Source of the DNA: an endosymbiont of Escarpia spicata
GTDB taxonomy: Bacteria; Pseudomonadota; Gammaproteobacteria; Chromatiales; Chromatiaceae
DNA: 64,000 nt
Assembly: GCA_003349915.1 (NCBI GenBank)
Contig: QFXE01000010.1
Coordinates: 124,001 to 188,000 of the forward strand
Direction of reading: 5' to 3'
Shown in pieces: positions 63,999-64,000 of this stretch. The position numbers and the translations under genes are program-made. The notes under the pieces are model-generated. The model saw only the letters and a list, made by a program, of their open reading frames with translations, did no database searches and was not told the DNA's origin. Position 1 is the first letter of the stretch, and every line of letters starts with the position of its first letter.

Positions 63999-64000
63999 GT

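Noticed and set aside
1-64000. CRISPR array, tRNA, rRNA, transposase or phage genes
   Set aside because: I looked for regular repeats with spacers, cloverleaf-type segments and transposase motifs and found none that I could support.

Overview
The window looks like a chromosomal segment of a sulfur-oxidising gammaproteobacterium, possibly a symbiont or a lineage losing genes. Support for this: the blocks yebC-ruvC-ruvA-ruvB-ybgC-tolQRAB-pal-cpoB-queE-queC, comEC-exbB-exbD-lpxK-Trm112-kdsB, lolD-lolC and rne/rluC/HAD phosphatase/sppA are typical gammaproteobacterial neighbourhoods; a sulfur globule protein gene is present (26.4 kb); and there is a periplasmic nitrate reductase operon. Several genes are frameshifted, fused or truncated, which fits either ongoing gene loss or an imperfect draft assembly. 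I see no CRISPR array, tRNA, rRNA, insertion sequence transposase, prophage or conjugative element.

Layout. 0-5.2 kb: 3' end of cysM, a YdbH-like/YdbL-like envelope pair, rlmD, a CYTH phosphatase. 5.2-9.6 kb: repeats, then an ABC peptide-type importer (binding protein, two permeases, no ATPase) with an L,D-transpeptidase gene inside it, and an orphan FliL-like gene. 9.7-13.8 kb: nagZ, a hypoxanthine phosphoribosyltransferase, a hemerythrin, a peroxiredoxin and a methylthioinosine-type phosphorylase. 13.9-19.5 kb: a frameshifted Sel1/SH3 gene, a membrane protein with a histone-like lysine-rich tail, a PAS-PAS-GGDEF-EAL protein, a Sel1-type secreted protein and a DUF192 lipoprotein. 19.9-22.4 kb: an EF-G2-type fusA and a YdcH-like gene. 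22.5-27.3 kb: a region of decay (VOC lipoprotein, PAS/EAL and cytochrome c peroxidase fragments, a sulfur globule gene fused to an alkylsulfatase fragment, a FadL-like stub) around one intact class V aminotransferase gene.

27.3-34 kb: sppA-HAD-rluC divergent from rne, which has a clear promoter and a leader of about 540 bases, then a low-molecular-weight tyrosine phosphatase. 34-43.8 kb: queuosine precursor genes, the Tol-Pal system and the Ruv Holliday-junction system, all on the minus strand. 44-48.8 kb: a porin / PhnD-like binding protein / GGDEF-EAL cluster whose EAL domain is cut by an in-frame stop. 49-57 kb: the LPS and envelope cluster, with comEC broken by a frameshift, and the lipoprotein-release transporter. 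57.1-57.35 kb: a 267-bp MITE-like element with terminal and nested inverted repeats. 58-64 kb: moaA (molybdenum cofactor) beside napA-G-H-B-C, with stem-loops after napA and after napB.

Functional picture: envelope maintenance (YdbH, Tol-Pal, Lol, LpxK, KdsB), c-di-GMP signalling (two full-length GGDEF-EAL genes and one relic), nitrate respiration or redox balancing through Nap with its cofactor gene next door, and sulfur storage. Dispersed palindromes sharing GTAGGGTGCGCCGTGCGCAC occur at least four times between genes.
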